Part shown: positions 1-8,030 of the stretch, one piece after another
Numbering within the stretch: the stretch's first letter is position 1
How the letters are laid out: every line of letters begins with the position of its first letter
Source: Desulfobacterales bacterium
Lineage (GTDB): Bacteria; Desulfobacterota; Desulfobacteria; Desulfobacterales; Desulfosalsimonadaceae
Assembly (NCBI GenBank): GCA_007127175.1
Contig: SKZX01000024.1
Location: 1 to 20,172 of the forward strand
Direction: 5' to 3'
DNA length: 20,172 nt
Notes under the pieces: model-generated
The model's database searches: none
The model's input: the letters and a program-made list of their open reading frames with translations, nothing else
Told to the model about the DNA's origin: nothing
Made by a program: the position numbers and the translations under genes

Positions 1-46
1 ATTCGCTGTATCCGGGTTTTGCGCGGGTATCCTGGCTTTTATCATC

Positions 47-1126
47 TCAGAGAATCCCGTATGGCTGATGTGTCATCCTGATTTTTTCAACGAGGCCCAC
101 AAGGCCTGGGGGCGCGGTATCCGGCGGATTCGGGAAAATACGGTCCCCCAGCAGTGCGGCAAGCACCGATCGCACCGACGCCTTTAAAGACCGGGGGTCA
201 TAGCCGCCCTCAAGCGCAAAAAACAGCAGCGGCATCGGCTTTCCCCCGTTCCTGTAAAAATCAATAACCAGCCGGGCGATGCGCCCATACACATTTTCCG
301 TAAACGCGCTTTTGCCCAACGGGTCGTCCGCGTGGGCGTCAAACCCGGCCGCCACCATGATCAATTGGGGGTTGTATCCCGACAGAACCGGCAGCAGGGT
401 CTGCGCATAAAGATAAACCATGTCGTCGTCGTTCATTTCACGGCGCAGCGGGATGTTCATGGTGAATCCCGACCCCGGCCCCTTCCCGGTGTCACCTGCA
501 TCTCCGGAATACGGATACAGCCCGGTGTCGTGGGTGGAGTAATAATACAGGCGGGGATCGTCGTAAAACAGGTCGTTGATGCCGTTGCCGTGATGGATGT
601 CCCAGTCGATCACCAGGATGCGTTCCAGTTCAAAGCGCTTCATGGCGTGGCGGGCTGCGATGGCGATATTGTTAAAAATGCAGAACCCGCCCGCCCTGTC
701 TGCCAGGGCATGGTGCCCCGGCGGTCGTACCAGTGCGAAAAAAGCATCCAGTGCACCGGTCATAAGCATATCGATTCCCTGTATGCACGCCCCTGCCGCG
801 AGCCATGCCGCCATGTAGGTTTTGGCGCAGACCCGGGTGTCAGGCGCCATGCTGCTCATGCGCTGCCCGGCGGTTTTGATGATTCGCCGGACATGGCCCG
901 GTGTGTGAACCCGTTCCACCTGTTCCAGGGTGGCCGGCTCCGGGCGCACGATCATGACGCGATCTTTGAATTCCAGCTCGATCATGCGATAGATTTCAGC
1001 CAGGCGCCGGGGGTGCTCGGGGTGATCGGGCCCTGTCTGATGGTCGAGAAACCGGTCGTCCATGGCTGTGCCGACCCGAAAGGGCTTGGGGACTTTGCTT
1101 TCGGACGCACTGCTGGAAGCGTTCAT
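47..1126 (-). CDS. HDAC-family deacetylase (AcuC/HdaH-like)
   Basis: A 359-residue zinc-dependent deacetylase of the arginase/deacetylase fold, the family of bacterial AcuC and acetylpolyamine amidohydrolases. Visible motifs are RPPGHHA (134-140, tandem catalytic His 138/139), DWDIHHGNG (174-182, zinc ligands Asp176 and His178), AGFDAHADDP (260-269, zinc ligand Asp263) and LEGGYD (305-310, transition-state Tyr309). All catalytic positions are present, so an active cytoplasmic enzyme is expected. The substrate cannot be read from sequence; acetyl-lysine proteins, acetylpolyamines and related amides are all possible. The ATG overlaps the TGA of the upstream gene (ATGA), so translational coupling is likely. 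The upstream gene carries an acetyltransferase domain, which suggests an acetylation/deacetylation pair (inference). The family call is firm. Confidence 0.93.
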   Translation of the reverse strand: MNASSSASESKVPKPFRVGTAMDDRFLDHQTGPDHPEHPRRLAEIYRMIELEFKDRVMIVRPEPATLEQVERVHTPGHVRRIIKTAGQRMSSMAPDTRVCAKTYMAAWLAAGACIQGIDMLMTGALDAFFALVRPPGHHALADRAGGFCIFNNIAIAARHAMKRFELERILVIDWDIHHGNGINDLFYDDPRLYYYSTHDTGLYPYSGDAGDTGKGPGSGFTMNIPLRREMNDDDMVYLYAQTLLPVLSGYNPQLIMVAAGFDAHADDPLGKSAFTENVYGRIARLVIDFYRNGGKPMPLLFFALEGGYDPRSLKASVRSVLAALLGDRIFPNPPDTAPPGLVGLVEKIRMTHQPYGIL

Positions 1127-3015
1127 CAGGGCTTTTCCGGCGTATCGGATTTTTCTTCAAAGCTGCAGTTGAGCAGGATGATATCGTCTTCCCGTTTTTT
1201 GTGGATTTTATAGGGCAGCCGGTGAAAAAGCCGGATCATGCCCTGGTTGGACGGGTCCGTATAGGCCACAAGGCCGTCGATGCCGTTATTCCTTGCCGCC
1301 TCCGCAAGCTTGTTGAGCAGTATCGTGGCGACACCGTTTCCCTGCCACTGGCGGCTCACGGAAAAAGCGACTTCGGCGATGTTGTGCGATTTTTCAAGCA
1401 TGTAGGCACCGATGCCGATGACCGACCCGAACCCGAATTCCCCTGTGATGGCCAGAAGGGTCAGGTTTCGGACATAATCCGTTTCAACGATGCTTTCCAC
1501 GTCGTCGTGCAGGAATTGTGTTTTTTCATAGAAAAACCGTGCAATGATATCCTGTTTGTCAAGTTTGTAAAAATGCTCCTGGATTCGCCGGATATCCACC
1601 GGTTTGGCCGGTCGGAAGGTGATTGTCGCATTGGCGATTCTGCGATTTTCCTCGAGGCCGGCCGGGTAGACGCTGCGGATGGAAGCCCCCAGTCTGCGCC
1701 CCGGGGTCATAAGTCCCTTTTCCTTTGCCTTTTCGAAGAGTTCCGCCCTGAAATCCGGGTGCGCGAGACTGATCATCGCGGTCGCCCGCTCCTGGAGGTT
1801 TTTCCCGAAAAGGTTGACCGCGCCGTATTCGCTGATCACGTAGGAGACGTCGTTTCGGGGCACCACAACGCCGCTGGTGAGCTCGGAGACGATCCGGCTG
1901 TCTTTCCCGTCGATGGATGTCGACGGGATCAGCAGGATGGACTTGCCCCCAGGCGAGATAAACGCGCCGCGCATGAAGTCCACCATGCTCGACACCCCCG
2001 CGAAATAATTGTGGGGCAATGCATCCACGGCCGCCTGCCCGGTGATGTCCATTTCCATGACCATGTTGATGGCGACCATCTTGTTGTTCTGGGCGATGAT
2101 GCCCGGGTCGTTCACGTAGTCCGATGGATAGAATTCAATCGAGGGGTTGTCGTGGACGAATTCATACAGGTGGGCCGAGCCCACGGCGTTTGTGGCAACG
2201 GTTTTGCCGTTGTTCAAACCCTTGTACCGGTTGGTGATGTTGCCGATGGCCACCAGGTCCATGATGCCGTCAATGACGTACTGGGTATGCACACCGAGGT
2301 CGTTTTTGTCCGCGAGCGCCAGCAGGATCGCCTTGGGGGTGGCGCCCAGCCCGAGCTGGAAAGTGGCGCCGTCCTCGATGAGGGTCGCCACCTGCCGGGC
2401 GATTTTATGGGCGCTGTCAAACTCCGGCAGCTGTTCGATGGTCAGCAGCGGCTCGTCATGTTCGATGATGACATCCACGTCGTTGACATGGATGAAACTG
2501 TGCCCGAGCACCCGGGGCATGTTTTTGTTTACCTGGACGATGACCATGTCCGCTGTCTGCGCGGCGGCCATGCCCACGTCAACGGAAATGCCCATGCTCA
2601 TCCAGCCGAAATCGTCGGGCGGGGAGGCCTGAATGAGCGCTGCATTCAGCGGCAGGTAGCGCTTGGCAAACATGTCGGGAACCGCGGACATGTTCATGGG
2701 CGTAATGAACGGCTTGTTGGACGCCAGGTGTTTTGCGCCCGCAGACCCCTGGTATATATTGCGGATGGAAAACTGCTCGATGCGCTTTTCATCGGCAAGC
2801 ATGGTGATGGGTGAATTTTGGAGGCTCATGAGGCGGACGATTTCAAGGTCCGTGAAGTAGTCGGCATGGTCGACAAGGGCTTTCACCAGGTGCTGGGGTT
2901 CACCGCAGGAAGAGCCGATAAAGATCCGTTGGCCGGACTTGATATGGGTCATGGCCTGTTTGGCGGTCATCCGTTTCTTGATGTATTCGTCGGGCCAATA
3001 ATGGGTTACGGGCAT
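1126..3015 (-). CDS. Acetyl-CoA hydrolase/CoA-transferase fused to a GNAT acetyltransferase
   Basis: A 629-residue two-domain protein. Residues about 10-450 match the Cat1/4-hydroxybutyrate CoA-transferase family, with the glycine-rich QLGLGATPKA segment at 220-229, the GVHT segment at 241-244 and SEYGAVNLFG at 395-404. Residues about 465-620 form a GNAT domain with an acetyl-CoA loop QWQGNGVA (557-564). This matches the known group annotated as bifunctional acetyl-CoA hydrolase/transferase plus GNAT. Oddity: where family members have a catalytic Glu in a GIHTE/GIHSE motif, this protein has Gln245 (codon CAG). The start has AAAGG about 8 bases upstream. It is the first gene of a two-gene operon with the deacetylase. 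Likely roles are CoA transfer between short-chain acids, or acetyl-CoA-responsive acetylation of a target. The domain calls are firm and the substrate is unknown. Confidence 0.9.
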   Translation of the reverse strand: MPVTHYWPDEYIKKRMTAKQAMTHIKSGQRIFIGSSCGEPQHLVKALVDHADYFTDLEIVRLMSLQNSPITMLADEKRIEQFSIRNIYQGSAGAKHLASNKPFITPMNMSAVPDMFAKRYLPLNAALIQASPPDDFGWMSMGISVDVGMAAAQTADMVIVQVNKNMPRVLGHSFIHVNDVDVIIEHDEPLLTIEQLPEFDSAHKIARQVATLIEDGATFQLGLGATPKAILLALADKNDLGVHTQYVIDGIMDLVAIGNITNRYKGLNNGKTVATNAVGSAHLYEFVHDNPSIEFYPSDYVNDPGIIAQNNKMVAINMVMEMDITGQAAVDALPHNYFAGVSSMVDFMRGAFISPGGKSILLIPSTSIDGKDSRIVSELTSGVVVPRNDVSYVISEYGAVNLFGKNLQERATAMISLAHPDFRAELFEKAKEKGLMTPGRRLGASIRSVYPAGLEENRRIANATITFRPAKPVDIRRIQEHFYKLDKQDIIARFFYEKTQFLHDDVESIVETDYVRNLTLLAITGEFGFGSVIGIGAYMLEKSHNIAEVAFSVSRQWQGNGVATILLNKLAEAARNNGIDGLVAYTDPSNQGMIRLFHRLPYKIHKKREDDIILLNCSFEEKSDTPEKP

Positions 3016-3182
3016 AGCGCCAACCTTTCGAAAAAGATGTCTGCATCATCAGGCTGATTTTACGGAATTGTCCTTAAAAACCTGCCTGAAAGGGGTTCCC
3101 GGTATGTTTGCAGCCAGCAGTATGTGCCAGGACAACCGTAGCACGCATGAAGAAACGGTGACAACAAAAAAAGGGTTCAGAT

Positions 3183-3983
3183 TCAGTATGTTTTCCCGCT
3201 TTCATCCACCATGGGCACAAATCTGACCGGAAGCGATTCCTTCTGAATCAGTTTCCCCTCCCTTTTTTCAAGCAGGACCAGCTTCTGGTCCCACGGCTGG
3301 CCGACGGGGATGATCATGGTGCCGCCTTCGGCCAGCTGCTCTTTGAGCGGCGCGGGTATGTCCGTGGGCGCGCAGGTGACCATGATGGCGTCAAACGGCG
3401 CATGCTCCGGCCAGCCTTTATAGCCGTCGCCGATCATGACATCGATATTGCCATAACCGGCGCTGTTCAGCACTTCTCTGGCCTGCCGTCCCAGGGACTC
3501 GATAATTTCAATGGTATAGACATGATGGACGATCTCCGCCAGAATCGCCGCCTGGTATCCGGAGCCGGTGCCGATTTCGAGCACGCGGTCGGTTTTTTTG
3601 GGATCGAGCGCCTGGGTCATGAAGGCCACGATATAAGGCTGGGAAATCGTTTGCCCCTCGCCGATGGGCAGGGGCCGGTCTTCATATGCCATGTGCCGGA
3701 GGTGCCCGGGAACGTAAAGATGGCGATCGACGTTTTTAAATGCTTCGATCACCTGGGAGTGGTGTATTCCCCTGGCAATGATCTGATTTTGTATCATATT
3801 CATTTTCAGCTCATGAAAACGAAGGTCATTGCTGTTGGCAACCGGTTCTTTCATTAAGTTAATGTTCTGGCCCGCGTATGCAACCATTGAACAACACATG
3901 ACAATGGTACAGATCAGGGCGGTGGCTGCCGGCAGGGCAGTTTCGAATCTCCTGAAAACGGGTTTTTTTATTCGCGTATGCAT
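3183..3983 (-). CDS. pcm: Protein-L-isoaspartate O-methyltransferase, probably exported
   Basis: A 266-residue SAM-dependent methyltransferase that repairs isoaspartyl residues in damaged proteins. It shows the family motif EGQTISQPYIVA (109-120) and SAM motif I VLEIGTGSGYQAA (134-146), followed by the post-I acidic loop YTIEI. I chose the ATG at 3981-3983 because AAGAAGGA sits about 8 bases upstream; an upstream in-frame start at 4070 would add 29 residues without a good ribosome site. With this start the protein has a basic N-region (RIKKPVFRR), a hydrophobic stretch (about 16-36) and AYAG as a plausible signal-peptidase site near 37/38. That suggests periplasmic repair, whereas classical Pcm is cytosolic. 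It is monocistronic, with its upstream region shared with the divergent nfeD promoter. Confidence 0.9.
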   Translation of the reverse strand: MHTRIKKPVFRRFETALPAATALICTIVMCCSMVAYAGQNINLMKEPVANSNDLRFHELKMNMIQNQIIARGIHHSQVIEAFKNVDRHLYVPGHLRHMAYEDRPLPIGEGQTISQPYIVAFMTQALDPKKTDRVLEIGTGSGYQAAILAEIVHHVYTIEIIESLGRQAREVLNSAGYGNIDVMIGDGYKGWPEHAPFDAIMVTCAPTDIPAPLKEQLAEGGTMIIPVGQPWDQKLVLLEKREGKLIQKESLPVRFVPMVDESGKTY

Positions 3984-4280
3984 GATCGTTTTCCTTCTTT
4001 GGGTTTTGATTTGCAGGGGAATACGGGTTTGGCCATCCTTGGCAACCGTTTGTTCAAAAATGTAACACACGAGTCATTACGGATTCAACTCCCTATCGGG
4101 GGCCGATATGGGCAGAATTGATTCCTATTGAGCCGTTATCCTGTATCGGGCTGCAGGTGGCATATAACTTATTGACGTTGACAGAAAACCGGCGCCATAG
4201 TAATAATTCATTAATATGTAAATGCCTTTTTTCAGCGTGCTTGGTATTATCGCTTTTTGCATTCAGGGGCGGCAAATAAT
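3984..4280. other. Divergent intergenic region between pcm and nfeD
   Basis: This 297-base gap separates the minus-strand pcm start from the plus-strand NfeD start. It holds a clear sigma70-like promoter for the NfeD side (listed separately). I saw no equally clear promoter for pcm, no RNA gene and no convincing ORF. The short in-frame extensions of both neighbours into this gap lack ribosome-binding sites. Confidence 0.5.
4178..4207 (+). promoter_or_regulatory. Sigma70-type promoter for the NfeD-FloA operon
   Basis: A perfect -35 hexamer TTGACA (4178-4183), an 18-base spacer and AATAAT (4202-4207, 5 of 6 to TATAAT) lie about 75 bases upstream of the NfeD start codon, in AT-rich DNA. Transcription would start near 4214. 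This was judged by eye, but the match and position are good. Confidence 0.6.
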
Positions 4281-5762
4281 ATGTTTTACAGGGAATTTCA
4301 CTTTCGTTTTTTTGCCTGGCTGTTTATTGCAGCGGCGCTGCTGCTTGTTCCCGCATCCTTCCAGGCCCGGGATAACGATGAGAAAACCATATATATCGTT
4401 GAGGTTTCCGGGAACGTGGACCCGGGTATGGCCGCCTACATCAAGCGGGCCTATCGGGAAATCACGCAGGCCCCTTACAGCCTCGTTGTCGTGGAAGTGG
4501 ACACTTACGGCGGGCGGGTGGATTCCGCCATGGAGATCGTCGACACCCTTATCAGCTTCCCCGAGGGCAAGACCGTGTCGTTTGTGCCGGAAAAGGCCAT
4601 TTCAGCAGGCGCCCTGATCGCCCTGGCTTCCAGTGACCTGGTGATGGCGCCGGGATCCACCATCGGTGACACCGCACCCATTATCATGGGGCGTGACGGT
4701 CCGGAAATGCTGGGTGAGAAGTTTCAATCGCCGATCCGCGCAAAATTCCGGGCCCTTGCAGAAAGGAACAATTATCCGGTCGCCCTTGCCGAGGCCATGG
4801 TGACCCCTGAAATCGTGGTTTACGAGATTACCATGGCGGACGGGACGGTGCAGTACATGACGGATGCGGCATACCAGGATTTGACGGAGGAAGCGCGTGA
4901 AAACATAACCACCCGGAGAACCGTGGTGCCGGAAGGCCAGCTTCTGACCATGCATGACAGGGAGGCCGAAGCATATGGTTTTTCCAGGATGACGGTCCCC
5001 GATATCCCCGCCATGCTCGCGGCAATGGGCTACGAAGGGTATACCCTGGTCCGTTTTTCCCCCAACTGGTCGGAGGACATGGTCCGCTTTATCGGCAGCA
5101 TTGCGCCCATTTTACTCATGATCGGCCTTGCCGCCCTGTATATCGAAATGCAGGCGCCGGGTTTCGGGCTCCCGGGCACCATCGGCGTCATTCTTCTGGC
5201 CATCGTTTTTTTAGGCCAGTACATGGTGGGGCTGGCCGACTACACGGAATTTCTGATCATCGCGCTGGGTCTTGTCTTCATGGGGGTGGAAGTGTTCGTG
5301 TTGCCCGGCTTTGGCATCGCCGGGCTGGCAGGGGTTGCCCTGATCACCATCGGGTTTGTCCTGGCGCTGCAGGATTTTGTCATACCGGACCCGGACATTC
5401 CCTGGCAGATGGACATCCTTGTCAATAATATCATCCGTGTGCTGGGGTCCTTTATCATTGCGTTCTTCGTCGGGTTGTTCGTCGTGCGCTTTCTGCTGCC
5501 GAAGTTTTCAAGCAGGAGTGAAGGCCCGTTCCTCTTGTCGGACCTTGGGGATGCCCATGCCGATTCGGAGGAAACCAAGCGCATCAATGTCGGTGACGCC
5601 GGTATTGCGGTCACCTATCTGCGTCCTTCCGGAAAGGCGGAAATAAACGGGGAAGTATTTGACGTGATCGCCGATAACGAGTACATAGAACAGTCAACGC
5701 CCGTGTTTGTCTCCCAGATACGCGGTAACTGGATCGTCGTCCAGAGAAAGGACCTGTCTTGA
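4281..5762 (+). CDS. Long NfeD protein: ClpP-class serine protease with membrane and OB domains
   Basis: A 493-residue NfeD1b-type protein. It has an N-terminal signal or membrane segment (about 9-28), then a ClpP/crotonase-fold protease domain with the strand VVVEVDTYGGRVDSAMEI (69-86) and the nucleophile loop KAISAGALIALASSD (Ser109). Lys147 or Lys155 could be the dyad base known from archaeal homologues. Four or five hydrophobic helices follow (about 265-410), then a C-terminal NfeD OB-fold (LRPSGKAEING and onward). Members of this family cleave stomatin/flotillin-type proteins or act with them, and floA lies two genes downstream. The ATG at 4281 is preferred over the TTG at 4257 because AGGGG lies about 12 bases before it and the signal-like segment then starts near the N-terminus. 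The stop overlaps the next gene. Confidence 0.93.
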   Translation: MFYREFHFRFFAWLFIAAALLLVPASFQARDNDEKTIYIVEVSGNVDPGMAAYIKRAYREITQAPYSLVVVEVDTYGGRVDSAMEIVDTLISFPEGKTVSFVPEKAISAGALIALASSDLVMAPGSTIGDTAPIIMGRDGPEMLGEKFQSPIRAKFRALAERNNYPVALAEAMVTPEIVVYEITMADGTVQYMTDAAYQDLTEEARENITTRRTVVPEGQLLTMHDREAEAYGFSRMTVPDIPAMLAAMGYEGYTLVRFSPNWSEDMVRFIGSIAPILLMIGLAALYIEMQAPGFGLPGTIGVILLAIVFLGQYMVGLADYTEFLIIALGLVFMGVEVFVLPGFGIAGLAGVALITIGFVLALQDFVIPDPDIPWQMDILVNNIIRVLGSFIIAFFVGLFVVRFLLPKFSSRSEGPFLLSDLGDAHADSEETKRINVGDAGIAVTYLRPSGKAEINGEVFDVIADNEYIEQSTPVFVSQIRGNWIVVQRKDLS

Positions 5763-6247
5763 ACGCCCAGTGGACCATACCCCTGATATTCCAACTTGCA
5801 GGAATTCTGGTGCTCGTCGCCGAGGTCCTGCTGCCGTCGGGCGGCATCCTGACCATTATCGCCGCAGGTCTTCTGGGATATTCCATTTATCTGGCGTTTA
5901 CGACCATTTCAGTCGATGCCGGGGTGTGGCTCATTGCCGCGGATATCATCATACTGCCCATTGTCGCCGTCGTGGGATTCAAAATGCTGGCGCGTTCCCC
6001 CCTTGCACTGCGCTCTTCTCTCGGGAAATCCGAGGGCGTTTTCTCCTATGATGAAAAACTCTTGGCGCTTGAGGGAAAGGAAGGTGTGGCCGTGACCAAT
6101 CTGCGTCCCTCCGGCACGGTAAAAATTGACAGCAGGCGGATCGATGTGGTGACGCGGGGTGATTTTATAGAAAAAGGTGAAGCGGTTATCGTTTCAAAGG
6201 TTGAGGGGAGCCGCGTGATCGTCCGCAAAAAGGCGGCTGGTGCATAG
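5759..6247 (+). CDS. Short NfeD-family membrane protein
   Basis: A 162-residue protein with two or three membrane helices in the first 80 residues and a C-terminal NfeD OB-fold domain. Its LRPSGTVKIDSRRIDV segment closely parallels the end of the preceding long NfeD, so the two probably arose by duplication of the NfeD tail. It starts at TTG (5759-5761), overlapping the upstream TGA as TTGA, with AAAGGA about 7 bases upstream; I saw no competing ATG. The stop/start overlap implies tight coupling. Short NfeD proteins are accessory partners of flotillins, and floA follows 64 bases downstream. It has no protease domain. Confidence 0.88.
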   Translation: MNAQWTIPLIFQLAGILVLVAEVLLPSGGILTIIAAGLLGYSIYLAFTTISVDAGVWLIAADIIILPIVAVVGFKMLARSPLALRSSLGKSEGVFSYDEKLLALEGKEGVAVTNLRPSGTVKIDSRRIDVVTRGDFIEKGEAVIVSKVEGSRVIVRKKAAGA

Positions 6248-6311
6248 CTTGTGCACCCTTTTCCAAGGAACTATTTGATTTGTTTATCCAATCCAATTTA
6301 CAGGAGGAACA

Positions 6312-7301
6312 ATGTCCTTTGAACATGTCATTCTGATTATTCTTCTGATTGCCGTCATCGTGCTGATGTATTTTATCGGATCGGCGATTTCCCTGTGGAT
6401 TCAGGGGCTGGTGTCCGGGGCCAAGGTCGGGCTTTTCAATATCATTTTCATGCGGCTCCGGAAAATTCAACCCAAGCTGATCGTCAACGCCAAGATCATG
6501 GCGACCAAAGCCGGCATTGATATTACAACCAATGACCTCGAGTCGCATTTTCTTGCCGGGGGCGATGTCTTGCGCATTATACAGGCCCTGATTGCCGCGG
6601 ACAAAGCCAACATCGACCTGAAGTTCAACCGGGCCGCCGCCATTGACCTGGCCGGCCGGAACGTGCTTGAAGCCGTGCAGATGAGCGTCAACCCCAAGGT
6701 CATCGAAACGCCCCTGGTTGCGGCCATGGCCAAGGACGGCATCCAGCTCAAGGCGATTTCCCGGGTCACGGTCAGGGCCAATATCGACCGGCTCGTGGGC
6801 GGTGCCGGTGAAGAAACGATCCTCGCCCGGGTGGGAGAAGGCATCGTCACCACCATCGGCTCATCGGAAAGCCACAAGAACGTGCTGGAAAACCCGGATT
6901 CCATTTCCAAGCGCGTCCTTGAAAAAGGTCTGGATGCCGGCACCGCTTATGAGATTCTTTCCATTGACATTGCGGATGTCGACGTGGGCAAGAACATCGG
7001 CGCCGAGCTTGAAACAGACCGGGCCGAGGCGGACAAGAAGATCGCCCAGGCCAAGGCCGAGGAGAGGCGGGCCATGGCCTATGCCGTGGAGCAGGAGATG
7101 CGTGCCAGGGTCCAGGAAATGCGGGCCAAGGTCGTGGAAAACGAAGCCCAGGTGCCCATTGCCATTGCCGAGGCCTTCAGGAAGGGCAATCTTGGCATCA
7201 TGGACTACTACCGGATGCAGAATATTCAGGCGGATACGGGCATGCGCGACACCATCGGCGGCAAGGAGGATAAAAGCGATCCAAAAGCAACCGACGAGTA
7301 A
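6312..7301 (+). CDS. floA: Flotillin-like protein FloA
   Basis: A 329-residue FloA (YqfA-type) scaffold protein of membrane microdomains. A strong ribosome site AGGAGGA stands just upstream of the ATG. There is one N-terminal membrane segment (about 5-28), then the SPFH/PHB region (recognisable segments KAGIDITTNDLESHFLAGG, ISRVTVRANIDRLVGGAG, VGEGIVTTIGSS). An Ala/Glu-rich coiled coil follows (about 230-285, with AEADKKIAQAKAEERRAMA), then a short polar tail. Length and motif order are typical of FloA. It is the third gene of the nfeD-nfeD-floA module. Such modules organise membrane protein complexes in many bacteria; the actual client here is unknown. Confidence 0.95.
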   Translation: MSFEHVILIILLIAVIVLMYFIGSAISLWIQGLVSGAKVGLFNIIFMRLRKIQPKLIVNAKIMATKAGIDITTNDLESHFLAGGDVLRIIQALIAADKANIDLKFNRAAAIDLAGRNVLEAVQMSVNPKVIETPLVAAMAKDGIQLKAISRVTVRANIDRLVGGAGEETILARVGEGIVTTIGSSESHKNVLENPDSISKRVLEKGLDAGTAYEILSIDIADVDVGKNIGAELETDRAEADKKIAQAKAEERRAMAYAVEQEMRARVQEMRAKVVENEAQVPIAIAEAFRKGNLGIMDYYRMQNIQADTGMRDTIGGKEDKSDPKATDE

Positions 7302-7349
7302 TTCCGGCTGAATAGCCATTTAAAATGCAGGGCAGGGAGTTAAGGTCGT

Positions 7350-7976
7350 ATGGAAAATCTTTTTTTTCTCGTCGTGGTGCTGATTATCGTCGTATCCAAT
7401 GTGCTCAATATCCGGAAGCGGCTCCGAAAGCAGCAGGAGGAAGCACGGCGGCAGGCGGAGGGCCCGCCGCCCCAAAAGGTGGATGAGCCGCATCCCCAGC
7501 AGGTTGGGTGGCGGGAAACGGTTCAGAAACTATTTGAACAGTTGAAAGAGGAGCTTGAACCGGTTTCGGAGGATTCGCAGAAGGCGCCCGGACGGCGAAG
7601 AAGTCCGGATGGGCCGGTTTATGAAACGCCTGCGGAGCAGACCGTCAAAAGCGCTCCGGAAAAGGCAGCCCGGATGGGGAGCGCTGAAACAGCTTATCGT
7701 GCAGCGGAGGAAAGGCGTGCGGCCAAGAAGCGCCGCGACCCGGAAGCATCGGTCGGAAGGCATTATGCCGGGGCCGGGAAAGCAATGGCGGCAGCGGATA
7801 TGGACGTCCGGCGCGATTCAAAAACCCCTGCAGCTGCCAAAAATGCCCGTGGAAAAAGCGCCTGGGCCGGTGATGCATATTCTGTTGCACATTTGCAAAA
7901 AGCTGTGATATGGTCGGAAATTCTGGGGCCTCCGGTCTCGCTCCGGAAGGAAGGACAGGAGCCTTGGCAGCGTTGA
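7350..7976 (+). CDS. Membrane-anchored protein of unknown function, downstream of floA
   Basis: A 208-residue protein that I cannot assign to a characterised family. It has one N-terminal membrane helix (about 4-20, LFFLVVVLIIVVSNVLN), immediately followed by a basic stretch (IRKRLRKQQ). A long, low-complexity, charged and Ala/Pro-rich middle (about 25-175) is probably disordered. A short C-terminal motif LQKAVIWSEILGPPVSLR (about 180-197) resembles a SEILGPP-type tail I associate with otherwise unrelated bacterial hypothetical proteins; this is recollection, not a search. Topology predicts one anchor with a cytoplasmic tail. Its position 48 bases after floA suggests it belongs to the flotillin module. 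A ribosome site (GGGAG or TAAGG) precedes the ATG. fdhA begins 54 bases downstream with no visible terminator between. Confidence 0.8.
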   Translation: MENLFFLVVVLIIVVSNVLNIRKRLRKQQEEARRQAEGPPPQKVDEPHPQQVGWRETVQKLFEQLKEELEPVSEDSQKAPGRRRSPDGPVYETPAEQTVKSAPEKAARMGSAETAYRAAEERRAAKKRRDPEASVGRHYAGAGKAMAAADMDVRRDSKTPAAAKNARGKSAWAGDAYSVAHLQKAVIWSEILGPPVSLRKEGQEPWQR

Positions 7977-8030
7977 AAACAGGTGAGCTTCATCTTGACC
8001 GTAAATTGAAAAGAAGAAAGACAGGCAGCA

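Noticed and set aside
1201..2814. A 537-codon plus-strand ORF opposite the CoA-transferase gene, and a 517-codon minus-strand ORF opposite NuoF (12625-14178)
   Set aside because: Both are mirror frames of strongly recognised genes with no motif or ribosome site of their own.
7886..7917. A promoter for fdhA (TTGCAC, 18 bases, TATGGT)
   Set aside because: Only 3 of 6 and 4 of 6 matches to the consensus, and it lies inside the preceding gene; not distinguishable from chance.
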